From NCBI RefSeq assembly GCF_006376685.1, contig NZ_VEWL01000004.1:1-64000 (forward strand): a stretch of 64,000 nt of DNA. The letters are read 5' to 3'. Within the stretch, counting starts at the first letter, position 1. Each line of letters begins with the position of its first letter. The notes beneath the pieces are model-generated. The model was not told the origin of the DNA. It saw only the letters and a list, made by a program, of their open reading frames with translations, and made no database searches. Source of the DNA: Ochrobactrum teleogrylli (GTDB taxonomy: Bacteria; Pseudomonadota; Alphaproteobacteria; Rhizobiales; Rhizobiaceae). The position numbers were made by a program, and so were the translations under genes. Below are positions 8,182-17,266 of the stretch, one piece after another.

Positions 8182-8663
8182 CGCGCGTGACCGAGCCTCG
8201 CGCTCTGCATGGAATAGGTGCCATCGGCTTCTTGCGTTTCCAATGCGCTGCGGATCACATCGGCGAGTTCGCCGACCGCGCGCAGATGCAGCTGCAACGC
8301 TTCGCAGTTCTTCTCAAGCTTTTGCTTCAGGCTGTCGAGCAGCGGCTGCAAGCCTTTCAGTGTCGCAGGCTCGGCCAGAGCGGCAGCCTTCTTGATCGCC
8401 TTGTTGAAATCATAGAGACCGCGGCTTTTGCGTGAATTGATTTCTGCGAGATCGGGATTGCCGCCTTCCATCAGAAGGCGCGTTTCAGTCTCGATGACGT
8501 CCTCAAGACGCTGGATGGCGCGAACCACCGGCTTCAAAGTCGGGTTTTCTACCGGTTCCATTGCCAGTTCCGGCTTCGCCAGATCATGCACCTGTTCGCT
8601 CGCCTTCGCGAGAACCAGCGGTTCTTGCGGGGGCAGGCTGGTTTCAGAGCTTGTCTCGGTCAT
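8178..8663 (-). CDS. FlgN-like flagellar protein, putative export chaperone
   Basis: A 161-residue hydrophilic, all-helical protein with a disordered N-terminus and a long coiled-coil region (residues about 50-150, for example RLEDVIETETRLLMEGG and DSLKQKLEKNCEALQLHLRAV). This size and helical pattern resemble FlgN, the cytoplasmic chaperone of the hook-filament junction proteins FlgK and FlgL. It lies just downstream of flgJ in the flhA unit, where rhizobial genomes carry such a gene. The assignment rests on pattern and context only. Confidence 0.6.
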   Translation of the reverse strand: MTETSSETSLPPQEPLVLAKASEQVHDLAKPELAMEPVENPTLKPVVRAIQRLEDVIETETRLLMEGGNPDLAEINSRKSRGLYDFNKAIKKAAALAEPATLKGLQPLLDSLKQKLEKNCEALQLHLRAVGELADVIRSALETQEADGTYSMQSARLGHAR

Positions 8664-8719
8664 TTCAAGGGTTCCTCAATTTCGGTGGACGTCACGTCGC
8701 GCGCTGCGGTATTTATCGT

Positions 8720-9310
8720 TCAGCCGCGCGCGCTATCCGCGTCGTCATTTTTCTCAAGCTGCTTTTGGATGAGCGTGCGTTCGAACCCGTGTATCAGATC
8801 GTTCGAAACCGCATCGTTGCTCATAGTCTCTCCCAGATTGTTGATCACATCTCCTAGTGCTGCAGTGGTCGGCGCATCTGCCCGCCCTTTGCGCGCCGCC
8901 TGCTCCTCAAGCAGTCTGGCAATGCCGACACCGCCGCCATCCGCCATCTTGTTCGCCATGGCTTCCGCCATCATCGACTTCCAGTAGTCACCCGCGATGC
9001 CCTTGCCGAAAGTCGCTGTCGTGTCACTGGTGAACATCGACTGGACAAAGGATTGCAGCATGAAGGCCTCGAATTTCCGATAGGCCGGATTGATCGTATT
9101 CTGCGCGTCGGGCCGCATAGTCACGCCCGCCGAAAAACTATCGGAAAAGCTTGCGAAATTATCCCGCGTCAGTCCCGTACCGGACGACGCCATCGCCGTT
9201 TGCATGGTGCCGGAGACCGACTTCAATCGCTCCGCCGCCATGCGATAGGCCTGCGGATCGGCCGCGCGGGCCACATCCATCACCAGATCCGACGGCGGGT
9301 TGATCGCCAT
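8720..9310 (-). CDS. flgJ: Rod-binding protein, FlgJ N-terminal type
   Basis: A 196-residue protein carrying the rod-binding domain of FlgJ (YRKFEAFMLQSFVQSMFTSD, then GKGIAGDYWKSMMAEAMANKMA near residues 75-125). It lacks the C-terminal muramidase domain of enterobacterial FlgJ, as is usual in alphaproteobacteria. It caps or scaffolds rod assembly in the periplasm. A separate lytic transglycosylase gene in this locus (19706-20332) probably supplies the wall-cutting activity. It sits between the fliJ-like and flgN-like genes of the flhA unit. Confidence 0.82.
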   Translation of the reverse strand: MAINPPSDLVMDVARAADPQAYRMAAERLKSVSGTMQTAMASSGTGLTRDNFASFSDSFSAGVTMRPDAQNTINPAYRKFEAFMLQSFVQSMFTSDTTATFGKGIAGDYWKSMMAEAMANKMADGGGVGIARLLEEQAARKGRADAPTTAALGDVINNLGETMSNDAVSNDLIHGFERTLIQKQLEKNDDADSARG

Positions 9311-9380
9311 GCAAGGTTTCCTTCTTCATCCTATGAGTGCACCATAATGGGTCAAACTTGACTGAAACTTGTGGACGAGT

Positions 9381-9794
9381 TCAGCGTAGCCCAGAAGGCG
9401 CTTTCGTGGTTTTACGGCTAACGAATTCCTCGATCAGACTGGCCAGTTCGTGCCGGTCCAACTCGCTTTTGGCTTCTTCCAGCCGATCTTCCAGCAGTTC
9501 AACCCGCCGTTGTTCCTTCAAAAGCGCGCCGCGCTCTGATTCGAGCCGTGATTCGAGCGCCGCCGATTCGACTGCATTCGCACCAAGACGCTTGATGAGC
9601 AGCGACGGATCGATATCGAAGACAGCGCCGTCATACCGACGGTCCTGCATGGCGATGAGGGCCAGACGCTCCTCCTCCAGCGCAAGCTTGCGCGCATTGG
9701 AAACGGCCAATGCTGATTCGAGCCGGGCGCTGCCAAGTTTCTGCAAATCGATCAGCTTCTTCAGATTGCGTGTGTTGGTCTGGGCCATGGCCAC
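9381..9794 (-). CDS. FliJ-like coiled-coil protein of the export apparatus
   Basis: A 137-residue, highly charged helical protein. Almost the whole chain from residue 10 to 125 is predicted coiled coil (RLESALAVSNARKLALEEERL, then LESERGALLKEQRRVELLEDRLEEAKSELDRH). Size and fold match FliJ, the stalk-like subunit that links the FliI ATPase to FlhA, and no other fliJ candidate exists in the locus. It starts directly after the fliR stop, so it is translated with the export gate. The sequence is too generic for a firm assignment. Confidence 0.55.
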   Translation of the reverse strand: MAMAQTNTRNLKKLIDLQKLGSARLESALAVSNARKLALEEERLALIAMQDRRYDGAVFDIDPSLLIKRLGANAVESAALESRLESERGALLKEQRRVELLEDRLEEAKSELDRHELASLIEEFVSRKTTKAPSGLR

Positions 9795-9795
9795 C

Positions 9796-10563
9796 TCAAA
9801 ACAAAGCGCGCATTTGCGTGGCGGTTTCGTTGGTGAAAAAGCGCAGCAATTCCGGCAGGATGAAATAGACCACGAGCAACCCGCCCCCCAGCACGAAGGG
9901 CATCGACACGAAATAGATCGGGATCGACGGCGTCAGCTTGTTAACAAGACCGATCGCGAAATTGACCAGAATCGCAAAGACGATGAATGGTGCTGCTATG
10001 CGCAGTGTCGCCATGAAGGCCAATGACAGCGCATCGGTAAAATCGATCATCGCCGCGTCCGGGCGGAATCGCCCATCTACCGGGATTGCCGAATAGGAAT
10101 TGAGCAGCGCGCGCAGAATTTCCAGATGCATGTCGGTGACGAAAAACAGCAACAGCGCGCTGAAGGTCACGATGGTCGCCAATGTTGCCTGCGGCTCCGA
10201 TTCGGTAATCGCATCGGCGGGCGAGCCGCTAAAGCCAATGGCCATCGCCATGGTGTTGGCCATGAATTGCAGCGCCCAGAAATAGATATGCGCCAGAATG
10301 CCAATCACCGCGCCGATAAACATCTCGCTCGCTATCAGGCGAAACAGGGTCCACGGCGCGCCGCTGTCGACAGCCGTGACAATGCGCGGCAAAACCAGCG
10401 GCAGCACCGCGAAGGAGCACGCCAGCGCGATGAAGAGCCGGACCTGCAACGGAATGCGCGCGCTCGAAAGCCCCGGCATCAGCATCAGGCATGCGCCGAC
10501 CCGGCAAAAAGCCAGAATGGCTGCCAGAATGATGTCGTTGAGCGGCAGTTGCGCGATCGGCAC
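9796..10563 (-). CDS. fliR: Flagellar biosynthetic protein FliR
   Basis: A 255-residue integral membrane protein with six to seven hydrophobic segments, matching FliR/SpaR/YscT. Diagnostic stretches include FCRVGACLMLMPGL near the N-terminus, AIGFSGSPAD in the middle, and NFAIGLVNKLTPSIPIYFVSMP near residue 205. FliR forms the FliPQR export gate at the base of the flagellum. It follows flhA after a 144-base gap that contains a palindromic repeat, and it precedes the fliJ-like gene by one base. Confidence 0.95.
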   Translation of the reverse strand: MPIAQLPLNDIILAAILAFCRVGACLMLMPGLSSARIPLQVRLFIALACSFAVLPLVLPRIVTAVDSGAPWTLFRLIASEMFIGAVIGILAHIYFWALQFMANTMAMAIGFSGSPADAITESEPQATLATIVTFSALLLFFVTDMHLEILRALLNSYSAIPVDGRFRPDAAMIDFTDALSLAFMATLRIAAPFIVFAILVNFAIGLVNKLTPSIPIYFVSMPFVLGGGLLVVYFILPELLRFFTNETATQMRALF

Positions 10564-10608
10564 TCAGGCCCCTTTCCGCGTTTCAATCATATAACCGTCC
10601 TCCTGATT

Positions 10609-10675
10609 CCCTCGTCCTGAGGAGGTGCCCTGAGCGCAGCGAAGGGAACCGTCTCGAAGGATCGAAGGACGAGGG
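10609..10675. repeat. Palindromic intergenic repeat between flhA and fliR
   Basis: Terminal inverted arms CCCTCGTCCT (10609-10618) and AGGACGAGGG (10666-10675) enclose a core with ...CTGAGGAGGTGCCCTGAGCG... and ...GTCTCGAAGG.... This matches a mobile-like small repeat that I know to be dispersed in many Hyphomicrobiales genomes (the CCTGAGGAG / CTCGAAGGA type). It is copied here between two co-oriented flagellar genes. Confidence 0.65.
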
Positions 10676-10707
10676 ATCGAGAGGTCGAGGAAATCAAAGA
10701 ACCGAAC

Positions 10708-12798
10708 CTACGAAACCGCGCCGAGCGATTTCACCTCGACGCCGCGCGCGATTTCGACATGCGACAGCACCGGCAAGGTTGCGAACAAGCGCTCGATGAT
10801 CATCCGGATATAGGGCCGCGCTTCCGGCGACGACACGAGGACGAATCGCTCGCCATTGTCGAAATGCTTGCGAATGACGGTCGATGCTTCCGTACCGAAC
10901 TGTTCCAGCAGGCGCGGGTCGATATCGAACTCGACGATTTCGCCCTTGGCGTCTCGCTTGAGGCTCTGGTGGAACACCAGATCCCAGCGATTGCCGAGAC
11001 GCAGCACATTCAGCACGCCATTGTCGGAAAGGTCGCCGCAGATTTGCTGCGCCATGCGCATGCGCACATGTTCGACAATCATTTCCGGGCGGCGCACCAT
11101 CGGCGCGATTTCCGCGATGGCTTCAAGAATGAGGTGCAGGTTGCGGATAGAAACCCGCTCGGCCAGCAGAAGCTTCAGCACGGCCTGCAAACCGGAATAG
11201 GAAATATGCGCCGGGCTGATATCTTCCACCAGCTTGCGATATTCCGGCCCCAGACGATCCAGCAGAATGCGCATATCCTTGTAGGACAGGAGCTGCGCTA
11301 GATTGTTGCGCACGATTTCGCTGAGATGGGTGAGCAGGACGGAGAGATTATCAACCGTCATATAGCCATCACGGCGCAAATCGGAAGCGAAGGTTTCCGG
11401 CACCGAATAAGCGCGCATGCCGAAGGCGGGCTCGCGCATTTCCTCGCCGGGGATAGACGGGATCGGACGCTCGCCCAGCACCACCAGAATTTCACCGACG
11501 CGCAATTCATGGCTGGCCACCGCCGTGCCGTGTATCTTTATGCGATAGCTTTTCGGCGGCAGGGCAAGGTCGTCCGTCACCTTGATTTCAGGAATCACGA
11601 AGCCGTATTCCTGCGCGAATTTACGGCGCATCTTGTTGACGCGATGCGCCAGCTCCTGCTGCGACGCCATCAGGCGCGCGGAAAGCTGCTTGCCGAGGCA
11701 CAGTTCAATCTGGTTGGTTTCGAGCGATGCCTTGACGGAATTGCGCTCCTGATCCGCGGCCTCGCGCTGCTTCTTGTCCGCCTCAGTGGCTTCTGCCTCG
11801 CGCTGGCGCGCCTGGCGGCGGGGCACAGCGATACCGATGAAGGCCATTGCGCCGCCCAGCATGAAGAACGGAAATGCCGGAAGACCCGGCATGATGCCAA
11901 GCACGAACAGCAGCATCGACGCGACCAGAAGCGCCTTTGGATAAGCGCCAAGCTGGCCGAAAATCGCCTGATCGGCTGAGCCCCGGGTTCCGCCCTTCGA
12001 CACCAAAAGACCGGCGGCGAGCGAAACAATGAGGGCTGGAATCTGCGTGACGAGACCGTCACCAACCGACAGCTTGGTGAAGACGTCAGCCGCGTGGGAA
12101 ATGTTCATGTCATGGCGGGTGACGCCGATGATGATACCGCCGAAAATATTGACGGCAGTGATGATCAGACCGGCAATGGCATCGCCGCGCACGAATTTCG
12201 ACGCGCCGTCCATGGAACCGAAGAAGGAGCTTTCTTCTTCCAGTTCGCGGCGGCGGCGCTGCGCTTCCTTTTCATCGATCAGGCCCGACGAAAGGTCGGC
12301 ATCGATGGCCATCTGCTTGCCGGGAATGGCGTCGAGCGTGAAGCGTGCGCCCACTTCCGCGATACGCGTCGCACCCTTGGTGATGACGAGGAAGTTGACG
12401 ATGATCAGGATGCAGAAAACGACGAGACCGATGACGAAATCGCCGCCCATCACGAATTGCGAGAAACCGTGGATCACATGACCGGCGGCCAGATAGCCTT
12501 CATTGCCGTGGGTGAGAATCACGCGCGTCGTCGCAATATTGAGCGAGAGGCGCATCATGGTCGCGATCAGCAGGACGGTCGGAAAGGCGGAGAAATCCAG
12601 CGGCCGCTGAATCCACAGCGCCACCATCAGGATAAGCACCGAAAAGGCGATGGAAAAGGCAAGACCGATATCCAGCACCACGGCTGGCACGGGCAGGAAC
12701 AGCACCGTCAGGATGATGATCATGCCTGCCGCCAGCCCCATATCGCTGCCGGTCAGAAATCCGCTTTTTATGAAGGGTTTAGCCGTTGCCTGCTGCAC
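10708..12798 (-). CDS. flhA: Flagellar biosynthesis protein FlhA
   Basis: A 696-residue FHIPEP-family export component. The N-terminal half has eight hydrophobic segments and the conserved cytoplasmic loop ([22 protein letters not shown]). The C-terminal half (from about residue 340) is the cytoplasmic nonameric ring domain that docks substrates and chaperones. Translation starts at GTG 12798 (VQQATAKP), preceded by GGAG with 7-base spacing. It heads a minus-strand unit running through fliR to 7627. A shared flagellar promoter motif lies 25-50 bases upstream. Confidence 0.97.
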   Translation of the reverse strand: MQQATAKPFIKSGFLTGSDMGLAAGMIIILTVLFLPVPAVVLDIGLAFSIAFSVLILMVALWIQRPLDFSAFPTVLLIATMMRLSLNIATTRVILTHGNEGYLAAGHVIHGFSQFVMGGDFVIGLVVFCILIIVNFLVITKGATRIAEVGARFTLDAIPGKQMAIDADLSSGLIDEKEAQRRRRELEEESSFFGSMDGASKFVRGDAIAGLIITAVNIFGGIIIGVTRHDMNISHAADVFTKLSVGDGLVTQIPALIVSLAAGLLVSKGGTRGSADQAIFGQLGAYPKALLVASMLLFVLGIMPGLPAFPFFMLGGAMAFIGIAVPRRQARQREAEATEADKKQREAADQERNSVKASLETNQIELCLGKQLSARLMASQQELAHRVNKMRRKFAQEYGFVIPEIKVTDDLALPPKSYRIKIHGTAVASHELRVGEILVVLGERPIPSIPGEEMREPAFGMRAYSVPETFASDLRRDGYMTVDNLSVLLTHLSEIVRNNLAQLLSYKDMRILLDRLGPEYRKLVEDISPAHISYSGLQAVLKLLLAERVSIRNLHLILEAIAEIAPMVRRPEMIVEHVRMRMAQQICGDLSDNGVLNVLRLGNRWDLVFHQSLKRDAKGEIVEFDIDPRLLEQFGTEASTVIRKHFDNGERFVLVSSPEARPYIRMIIERLFATLPVLSHVEIARGVEVKSLGAVS

Positions 12799-12822
12799 GT
12801 CCGTCTCCTGTTACGAAGCGGA

Positions 12823-12848
12823 CCTTAACTTGCGAAGCTTGCGCGAAA
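12823..12848 (-). promoter_or_regulatory. Flagellar operon-head motif upstream of flhA
   Basis: On the minus strand the core TTCGCGCAAGCTTCGC is followed by AAGTTAAGG. Related sequences lie in front of fliF, flgE, flgB, motA and the DUF1217 gene, so it is a candidate binding site for a flagellar activator (FtcR is the obvious local candidate) or part of a common promoter. Confidence 0.5.
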
Positions 12849-12871
12849 CCTGAAAGGAGGAGAGGTAGAGC

Positions 12872-13013
12872 ATGTCCAGCAAAAGTGCGCAGCGCCTACG
12901 CGGGGAAATCAGTCCACTGGACTGATTTCTGATCCCGCTTCGATGCGTAGGATAATGCGTAAAAACAAATAGATAGAGCGGTTCCCAGATTCCGTTTTAA
13001 CCGGAACCGCTCT
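12872..13013. repeat. Composite palindromic repeat, copy A (after fliQ)
   Basis: A composite element. A segment beginning AGCATGTCCAGCAAAAGTGC is followed by an internal palindrome (AAATCAGTCCACTGGACTGATTT, 12905-12927). A terminal palindrome AGAGCGGTTCC...GGAACCGCTCT (12975-13013) closes it. Parts recur at 14509-14613 and 43240-43298. The last bases of the right arm (CT, 13012-13013) form part of the fliQ stop codon. It resembles the dispersed Brucella palindromic elements (Bru-RS type), but I cannot confirm the exact class. Confidence 0.6.
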
Positions 13014-13278
13014 AGAATCCCTTTTCGATGCGCGAATAGACGAGCAGCGTAAAGGAATTGATCTGCGCGCCGACGAAAGGCGCGGTGACAGCCAGCACGA
13101 CGAAAATCACGACGATCTTCGGAACGAAGGTCAGGGTCATTTCCTGCACCTGCGTCAGCGCCTGAAACAGCGCGATGCCGATACCGATCAGCATCGCGGC
13201 CAGAACCGCCGGGCCGCTGGCCATCAGCACGGTCCAGACTGCGGAATTGACGATATCCAGCGCATCGGCTTCGTTCAC
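13012..13278 (-). CDS. fliQ: Flagellar biosynthetic protein FliQ
   Basis: An 88-residue protein with two hydrophobic helices (residues about 15-38 and 52-72), the exact size and plan of FliQ. IGIGIALFQALTQVQEMTLTFVPK is the family hallmark between the helices. The start is GTG 13278 (VNEADALDIV), preceded by GGAC; a much longer open frame in the same phase up to 13725 has no family sequence upstream and overlaps flgD. FliQ is the smallest subunit of the FliPQR export gate. It is the last gene of the flgE-to-fliQ unit, and its TAG stop borders a palindromic repeat. Confidence 0.93.
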   Translation of the reverse strand: MNEADALDIVNSAVWTVLMASGPAVLAAMLIGIGIALFQALTQVQEMTLTFVPKIVVIFVVLAVTAPFVGAQINSFTLLVYSRIEKGF

Positions 13279-13289
13279 CGGGATCGTCC

Positions 13290-13697
13290 TTAGCTGACCT
13301 TGACGCCCTGACCGATGGTGACGGTCTTCCCGTCTTCCAGCTCGGCGAGCATGCCAGACTGCTGGATCGTGACCGATTTCACCACGCCGGAAATCGTGCC
13401 GTCGGCACTGGTCACCGTGCGGCCAATCCAGCCCTCGGCCTGCGACAGCGATGAGTTGGCGATCAGCGTTTCCAGCTTGGAATTCATCTGCACGGACTGC
13501 TCGACACCCGAAAAGGTCGCAAGCTGCGAGACATATTGTGTCGCGTCCATCGGTTGCGTCGGGTCCTGATTCTTCATCTGGGCGACCAGCAGTTTCAAAA
13601 ACGAGTTGTAATCGACATCCGCCTTCGCCGCCGAGCTGGCGCTCGACGAATTGTTGGTATTGGTCGTGGTGTTGCCGACCGGTGGTGTCGTAGTCAT
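13290..13697 (-). CDS. flgD: Flagellar hook assembly (capping) protein FlgD
   Basis: A 135-residue FlgD. The conserved N-terminal export/capping region is clear ([38 protein letters not shown], residues about 30-67). The C-terminal part is short compared with about 230 residues in enterobacteria and lacks the tudor/FnIII insertion, as is common in rhizobial FlgD. The protein forms the temporary cap under which FlgE polymerises. Its ATG overlaps the flbT stop by 4 bases, and fliQ follows after 11 bases. Confidence 0.93.
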   Translation of the reverse strand: MTTTPPVGNTTTNTNNSSSASSAAKADVDYNSFLKLLVAQMKNQDPTQPMDATQYVSQLATFSGVEQSVQMNSKLETLIANSSLSQAEGWIGRTVTSADGTISGVVKSVTIQQSGMLAELEDGKTVTIGQGVKVS

Positions 13698-14152
13698 AGG
13701 CTTGTCTCCCTGGCCTCAGCGGCATTCCTGACCGGCGGCACGGCGCTTTGTTCCGGCATCAATTCCGCCTCGCGCGGATATTGCGCGCGGATGGTTTTCA
13801 GCGCTTCGAAAATGCGCCCGTTATGCACCAGCTCGTCAACGATCTTCAGCGCGTTCAGGATTGCCGGATCGGAAAACGCCTTGAACATGCCTTTCAGCAT
13901 TTGCGCAAAGGTTTGGCGCGCCTGATCGCGCAAGGAAGGCTCGATGAGCATCATCTGCGCGGCAAAATAAAGCTGGCGCAGCGGGGTCGTCGTCTGGTCC
14001 GGCTGGAGCACATGGTTTTCCAGAAGGAACGTCGCATCGTTGAGCAGTTCCAGCGATACCTTGCGGTCGGCTTTCAGCACGGCGCCGTTGATATAGATCT
14101 TCTCGCCAGCCCGAAGCGACAGGCGGATTGCCGATTTACCGTTGGCCGCCAT
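13694..14152 (-). CDS. flbT: Flagellin translation regulator FlbT
   Basis: A 152-residue FlbT-family protein ([42 protein letters not shown] at the N-terminus). In Caulobacter FlbT binds the flagellin mRNA leader and destabilises it until the hook is complete. In Brucella FlbT has been reported as an activator of flagellin production. The target here would be fliC at 26614-27579, which has a leader of at least tens of bases. It sits one base after flaF and overlaps flgD, as in other Hyphomicrobiales. Confidence 0.93.
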   Translation of the reverse strand: MAANGKSAIRLSLRAGEKIYINGAVLKADRKVSLELLNDATFLLENHVLQPDQTTTPLRQLYFAAQMMLIEPSLRDQARQTFAQMLKGMFKAFSDPAILNALKIVDELVHNGRIFEALKTIRAQYPREAELMPEQSAVPPVRNAAEARETSL

Positions 14153-14153
14153 C

Positions 14154-14498
14154 TTAAAGACCGTCCCGGATCGACCGCGTGATCTCGATCAGCGTATCGT
14201 AATCATTGCTCTCGCCCTGGCGGATACGCTCGATTTCCTTGAGCACGAAAATGCCCACGGAAATGATGGCGGCCTTCAATTCTTTCGGCAGCGCATTTTC
14301 TTCCGATCCCAGATCGTCAATGATCGTGGTCCAGAGCCGCATTGTGAAATAACCGGCATCGATGGCTTCGCGCGAACCGGCGCCATTGGCCTTGGCTGCT
14401 GCGAGCATGTCGATCGAACGGTCGAAAAGCATCCGTTCGCGGTCCTTGGCGCTCGCCATATCGTCATTCATGACATCTTCGTAGCGCAACTGATACAT
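14154..14498 (-). CDS. flaF: Flagellin biosynthesis regulator FlaF
   Basis: A 114-residue FlaF-family protein (the N-terminus [10 protein letters not shown] and [16 protein letters not shown] at the C-terminus are typical). FlaF is a small cytoplasmic factor that works against or together with FlbT in flagellin synthesis and secretion and is found only in alphaproteobacteria. The flaF-flbT pair lies between flgL and flgD, so flagellin control is genetically tied to hook-junction genes. A 169-base gap with a repeat separates it from flgL. Confidence 0.92.
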   Translation of the reverse strand: MYQLRYEDVMNDDMASAKDRERMLFDRSIDMLAAAKANGAGSREAIDAGYFTMRLWTTIIDDLGSEENALPKELKAAIISVGIFVLKEIERIRQGESNDYDTLIEITRSIRDGL

Positions 14499-14508
14499 GT
14501 CGTCTCCG

Positions 14509-14613
14509 CTAGAGCGCCTTTGATCTGATCAAATCAGATCGGCGCTCTAAATGGTTGGTCTTACGCACATCTTATCCGAAAACCGTTTCACACTTTTCGG
14601 GATGTGCTCTTAT
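14509..14613. repeat. Composite palindromic repeat, copy B (between flgL and flaF)
   Basis: The + strand shows AGAGCG...CGCTCT (14511-14549) around a perfect inner dyad GATCTGATCAAATCAGATC. The continuation (TTACGCAC, AAACCGTTTCACACTTTTCGGGATGTGCTCT) is the reverse complement of the motif that starts copies A and C. The order of the two modules is the same as in copy A but on the opposite strand. Confidence 0.6.
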
Positions 14614-14667
14614 GGGCATCATCTGCGCGGATCGCCTCATGCCACCGCCGTTATGATGCCGCCCGCT

Positions 14668-15714
14668 TTATTTTAAATAGTTAAGCAGGCTCATGCTCTG
14701 AAGCTGAACCGTCAGCTGATACGAGGTCTCGATCTGCGTCTTCAGATTGTTGACGCGGGTCGCCGCCTCGTAAGGATCGACTTCTTCAAGATTGAGAACC
14801 GACTGGTTCAGGATCTTCTGCTGTGCGTTGATGCGCGTGACGGCCTGCGAGGTGCGCGACTGGGCGAGACCAAGCGCGGTCTGTTCGGACGTGGTCTCGG
14901 CGATGGCCTGCGTCGTCGTCTGCATCGCATGGGTGGTCAGCGCCTGAAAGGCCGAATTGTTGAGGCCAATAGTAGAAAACTCGGCCATCATCGCAAGCGA
15001 CATCACCGTCTTGCGAAAACCGTCGGCATTGGCGCTGATCGATGTATCGGCTGTTTCAGTCGGCGAAATACGGCTCTTGATGACAGTATCCGATGCATCC
15101 GACCAGTTGGCGTCCCAATTGGCATCGTTGAACTGGTCAGCATAATCGCCTTCCAGAAACGCCGTCATCTGGTCGGCGGTAATATTGGCGACCTGCGGAT
15201 CATCCACGCCAAAGCCGAAATGCGCCGTGAAAGCGTCGCGGATAGCCGTCTGCGCCGCGCCGCCCTCGGTATAGTCTGCGATGGGCTTCACATCGGTATT
15301 GACGCCGGAGAAGATATATTCGCCGTTATAGCTCGTATTGAGCAGACCTGTGACGCTGTTCAGGATCGACCGCGCCGAGGCGGCAATGGTCGAGCCGCTC
15401 TCGCTGGTGCTGGTGGCGCCGGTGAGATTGGCCAGAAAATCCTGCGTATTGTCGATGATCGCGCTCGTCGCCGTCTGCGTCGTGGTCATGCGCTGCTGCA
15501 CGAGATTGTTCATGTCCAGCAGCACGGTCAGCCGGTCATATTCCTTGCGCAGGGAAACGCTCTGTCCCGATTTGGTGCCGAGCGCCAGCCCCACGTCGAA
15601 GACGGTTCCCGTCGTTGCTTCCTGCTGGGCCTTGACCAGATCAGCCTTGCTCTTGCTGACAAGCGCCCGAAGGGCGGAAGCTGCACCATAGTTGGAAACT
15701 GATTGCGCTTTCAT
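14668..15714 (-). CDS. flgL: Hook-filament junction protein FlgL
   Basis: A 348-residue flagellin-like junction protein with the flagellin-type N-terminal helices (residues about 5-140) and the C-terminal flagellin helix (QSVLNLEEVDPYEAATRVNNLKTQIETSYQLTVQLQSMSLLNYL). It joins FlgK to the FliC filament. I prefer ATG 15714 (MKAQSVSNYG); a GTG at 15723 overlaps the flgK stop (GTGA) and would add three residues, so coupling to flgK is possible in either case. Confidence 0.93.
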   Translation of the reverse strand: MKAQSVSNYGAASALRALVSKSKADLVKAQQEATTGTVFDVGLALGTKSGQSVSLRKEYDRLTVLLDMNNLVQQRMTTTQTATSAIIDNTQDFLANLTGATSTSESGSTIAASARSILNSVTGLLNTSYNGEYIFSGVNTDVKPIADYTEGGAAQTAIRDAFTAHFGFGVDDPQVANITADQMTAFLEGDYADQFNDANWDANWSDASDTVIKSRISPTETADTSISANADGFRKTVMSLAMMAEFSTIGLNNSAFQALTTHAMQTTTQAIAETTSEQTALGLAQSRTSQAVTRINAQQKILNQSVLNLEEVDPYEAATRVNNLKTQIETSYQLTVQLQSMSLLNYLK

Positions 15715-15719
15715 GAGCC

Positions 15720-17177
15720 TCACACCGCCGCGAGCAAATCGTCGAGCATCGCGCTGACCGTCGTCAATACGCGGCTCGATGCCTGATAGGAATGTTCCAG
15801 ATCGAGAAGCAGCGCCATTTCGGTATCGATATTGACACCGTTGGCGTTGGACATGGCCTGATCGGCCTGGGCCGCTACCGTCTGGTTGTAGTTATATTCG
15901 TTGTTGGCCGTCTGACGCTTGCCTTCAAGCCAGCTAACCGAGGACGAACCATAATCCGTCAGGCTCGCATTGGCCTTGAGCCCGGCTGCGGCGTCGAAGG
16001 AAAATGGCGTCGAAAATGCTTCGTTCAGCGCCAGCAGACGGTCGGTGAAACCGGCGGCGTTTTCCGCATTATAAACATAGTCGGCGCCATTGGCGCCACC
16101 GTCACGCAGATAGGTCGGGCTGCCGCCCTGCGCGGTGACGAATGCGGAGGAAACCTTGATCGAGCCTGCAATGCCAGAGGTCAGGCCAGCGCCCGGCACT
16201 GCTGGCGAACCAGACCAGCCGAACAGGCCGGTTTGATCCGCGCCGCCACTGCCGGACTGGTCCGATTCGGAAAACATGGTGACAAGGCCGCGTGCGATCT
16301 CGTCAAGCTGCATCTGGTATTGCGGCGCAATCTGATCGCGCAATTGGAGAAGCCCGCTGAGCCGACCCGTGCCATAAGGCTGGTCGAAAGTATCGTGGCT
16401 GAGCGGCACGCCATCCACCAGCACGGCATTGCCGGCTGTGCCAGCCGTCAGGCTGCCCGATGGCGCAAAGGTCACGGTGCGCGCCGTGGTCTCAAACAGC
16501 GTCACGCCATTATCGGCGAAAATGACCATGTCATTGTCGCCGCGCGTCATGGTGGTGATGCCAAGCTCGCCGGAAATCTGCTTGAGGAGCGAATCGCGCT
16601 GATCCAGCGCATCGGACACGTCACGCCCGGCGCGCGTGCCGCTGACCACATCCTTATTGACCTGTTCGAACTTCGACAGAAGATCGTTGATACTGGCAAC
16701 CGACAGCGCGATTTCGCTATCGGCATCCTCGCGCAGCGTCTGCACCTGCTTGGTGCCGTCATTCAGCGCATTGGCAAGCGCCTGCGCCGTCGACACGACG
16801 CTATCGCCGAGCGACGAATTGGACGGCGATGCCGCATAGGTCTGGAGCGCATCGCGCAAATCGCCCATCAGCGCCGATGGCGAACCGGAATAATTGTCGG
16901 CGGAATAAATCGACGAAAGGCGGTCAAGACCGCTTGCGAGAGCCGACGAAGAGGCCGCCGTGCTGTTGGACTGGATGTAGCGATTGAACAGCGCTTCATC
17001 CGCCGAACGGGTGACATTCACATAAAGCGAGCCATAAGGCCCGGAAACGAGGGAAGCAGTGCGGCGCGAATAGTCGGGATCGTTCACGCCAGCAATATTG
17101 CGCGAAACAACCGATGTCTGCTTGGACGTGGCCGCAAGCGAACTCTTGGCCGTCGATAGAGCAGAACTAAGTGACAT
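15720..17177 (-). CDS. flgK: Hook-filament junction protein FlgK
   Basis: A 485-residue FlgK. The N-terminus (MSLSSALSTAKSSLAATSKQTSVVSRNIAGVNDPDYSRRTA) and the C-terminus (GVNIDTEMALLLDLEHSYQASSRVLTTVSAMLDDLL) are the paired helices of rod-hook-family axial proteins, and the central region is the variable domain. ATG 17177 is chosen over the upstream ATG 17195 because the family begins MSL. It is the first junction protein on the hook tip. A 13-bp hairpin separates it from flgE, suggesting that it is made in smaller amounts than hook protein. Confidence 0.95.
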   Translation of the reverse strand: MSLSSALSTAKSSLAATSKQTSVVSRNIAGVNDPDYSRRTASLVSGPYGSLYVNVTRSADEALFNRYIQSNSTAASSSALASGLDRLSSIYSADNYSGSPSALMGDLRDALQTYAASPSNSSLGDSVVSTAQALANALNDGTKQVQTLREDADSEIALSVASINDLLSKFEQVNKDVVSGTRAGRDVSDALDQRDSLLKQISGELGITTMTRGDNDMVIFADNGVTLFETTARTVTFAPSGSLTAGTAGNAVLVDGVPLSHDTFDQPYGTGRLSGLLQLRDQIAPQYQMQLDEIARGLVTMFSESDQSGSGGADQTGLFGWSGSPAVPGAGLTSGIAGSIKVSSAFVTAQGGSPTYLRDGGANGADYVYNAENAAGFTDRLLALNEAFSTPFSFDAAAGLKANASLTDYGSSSVSWLEGKRQTANNEYNYNQTVAAQADQAMSNANGVNIDTEMALLLDLEHSYQASSRVLTTVSAMLDDLLAAV

Positions 17178-17227
17178 CCTTTTCCCCTCATCCAAATCGC
17201 AAACCGCGACCCGTAATGTAAAATACG

Positions 17228-17261
17228 GCGTTTGCGGGAAAGTCGCCCTTCCCGCAAACGC
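17228..17261 (-). terminator. 13-bp hairpin between flgE and flgK
   Basis: A perfect 13-bp inverted repeat GCGTTTGCGGGAA / TTCCCGCAAACGC with an 8-base loop begins 6 bases after the flgE stop. On the minus strand only a weak T tract follows (GTATTTTAC). It may act as a partial terminator or as a 3' stabiliser of the abundant hook mRNA. Confidence 0.6.
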
Positions 17262-17266
17262 TCAAA

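Noticed and set aside
13012..13725. A 237-codon minus-strand frame that would give FliQ a long N-terminal extension
   Set aside because: Only the last 88 codons match FliQ. The upstream part overlaps flgD and has Arg/Asp-rich shadow composition. GTG 13278 gives the exact family length.
15792..17159. A 455-codon plus-strand frame across flgK
   Set aside because: Antisense to flgK, with low-complexity Arg/Gly/Ile composition and no family signature.
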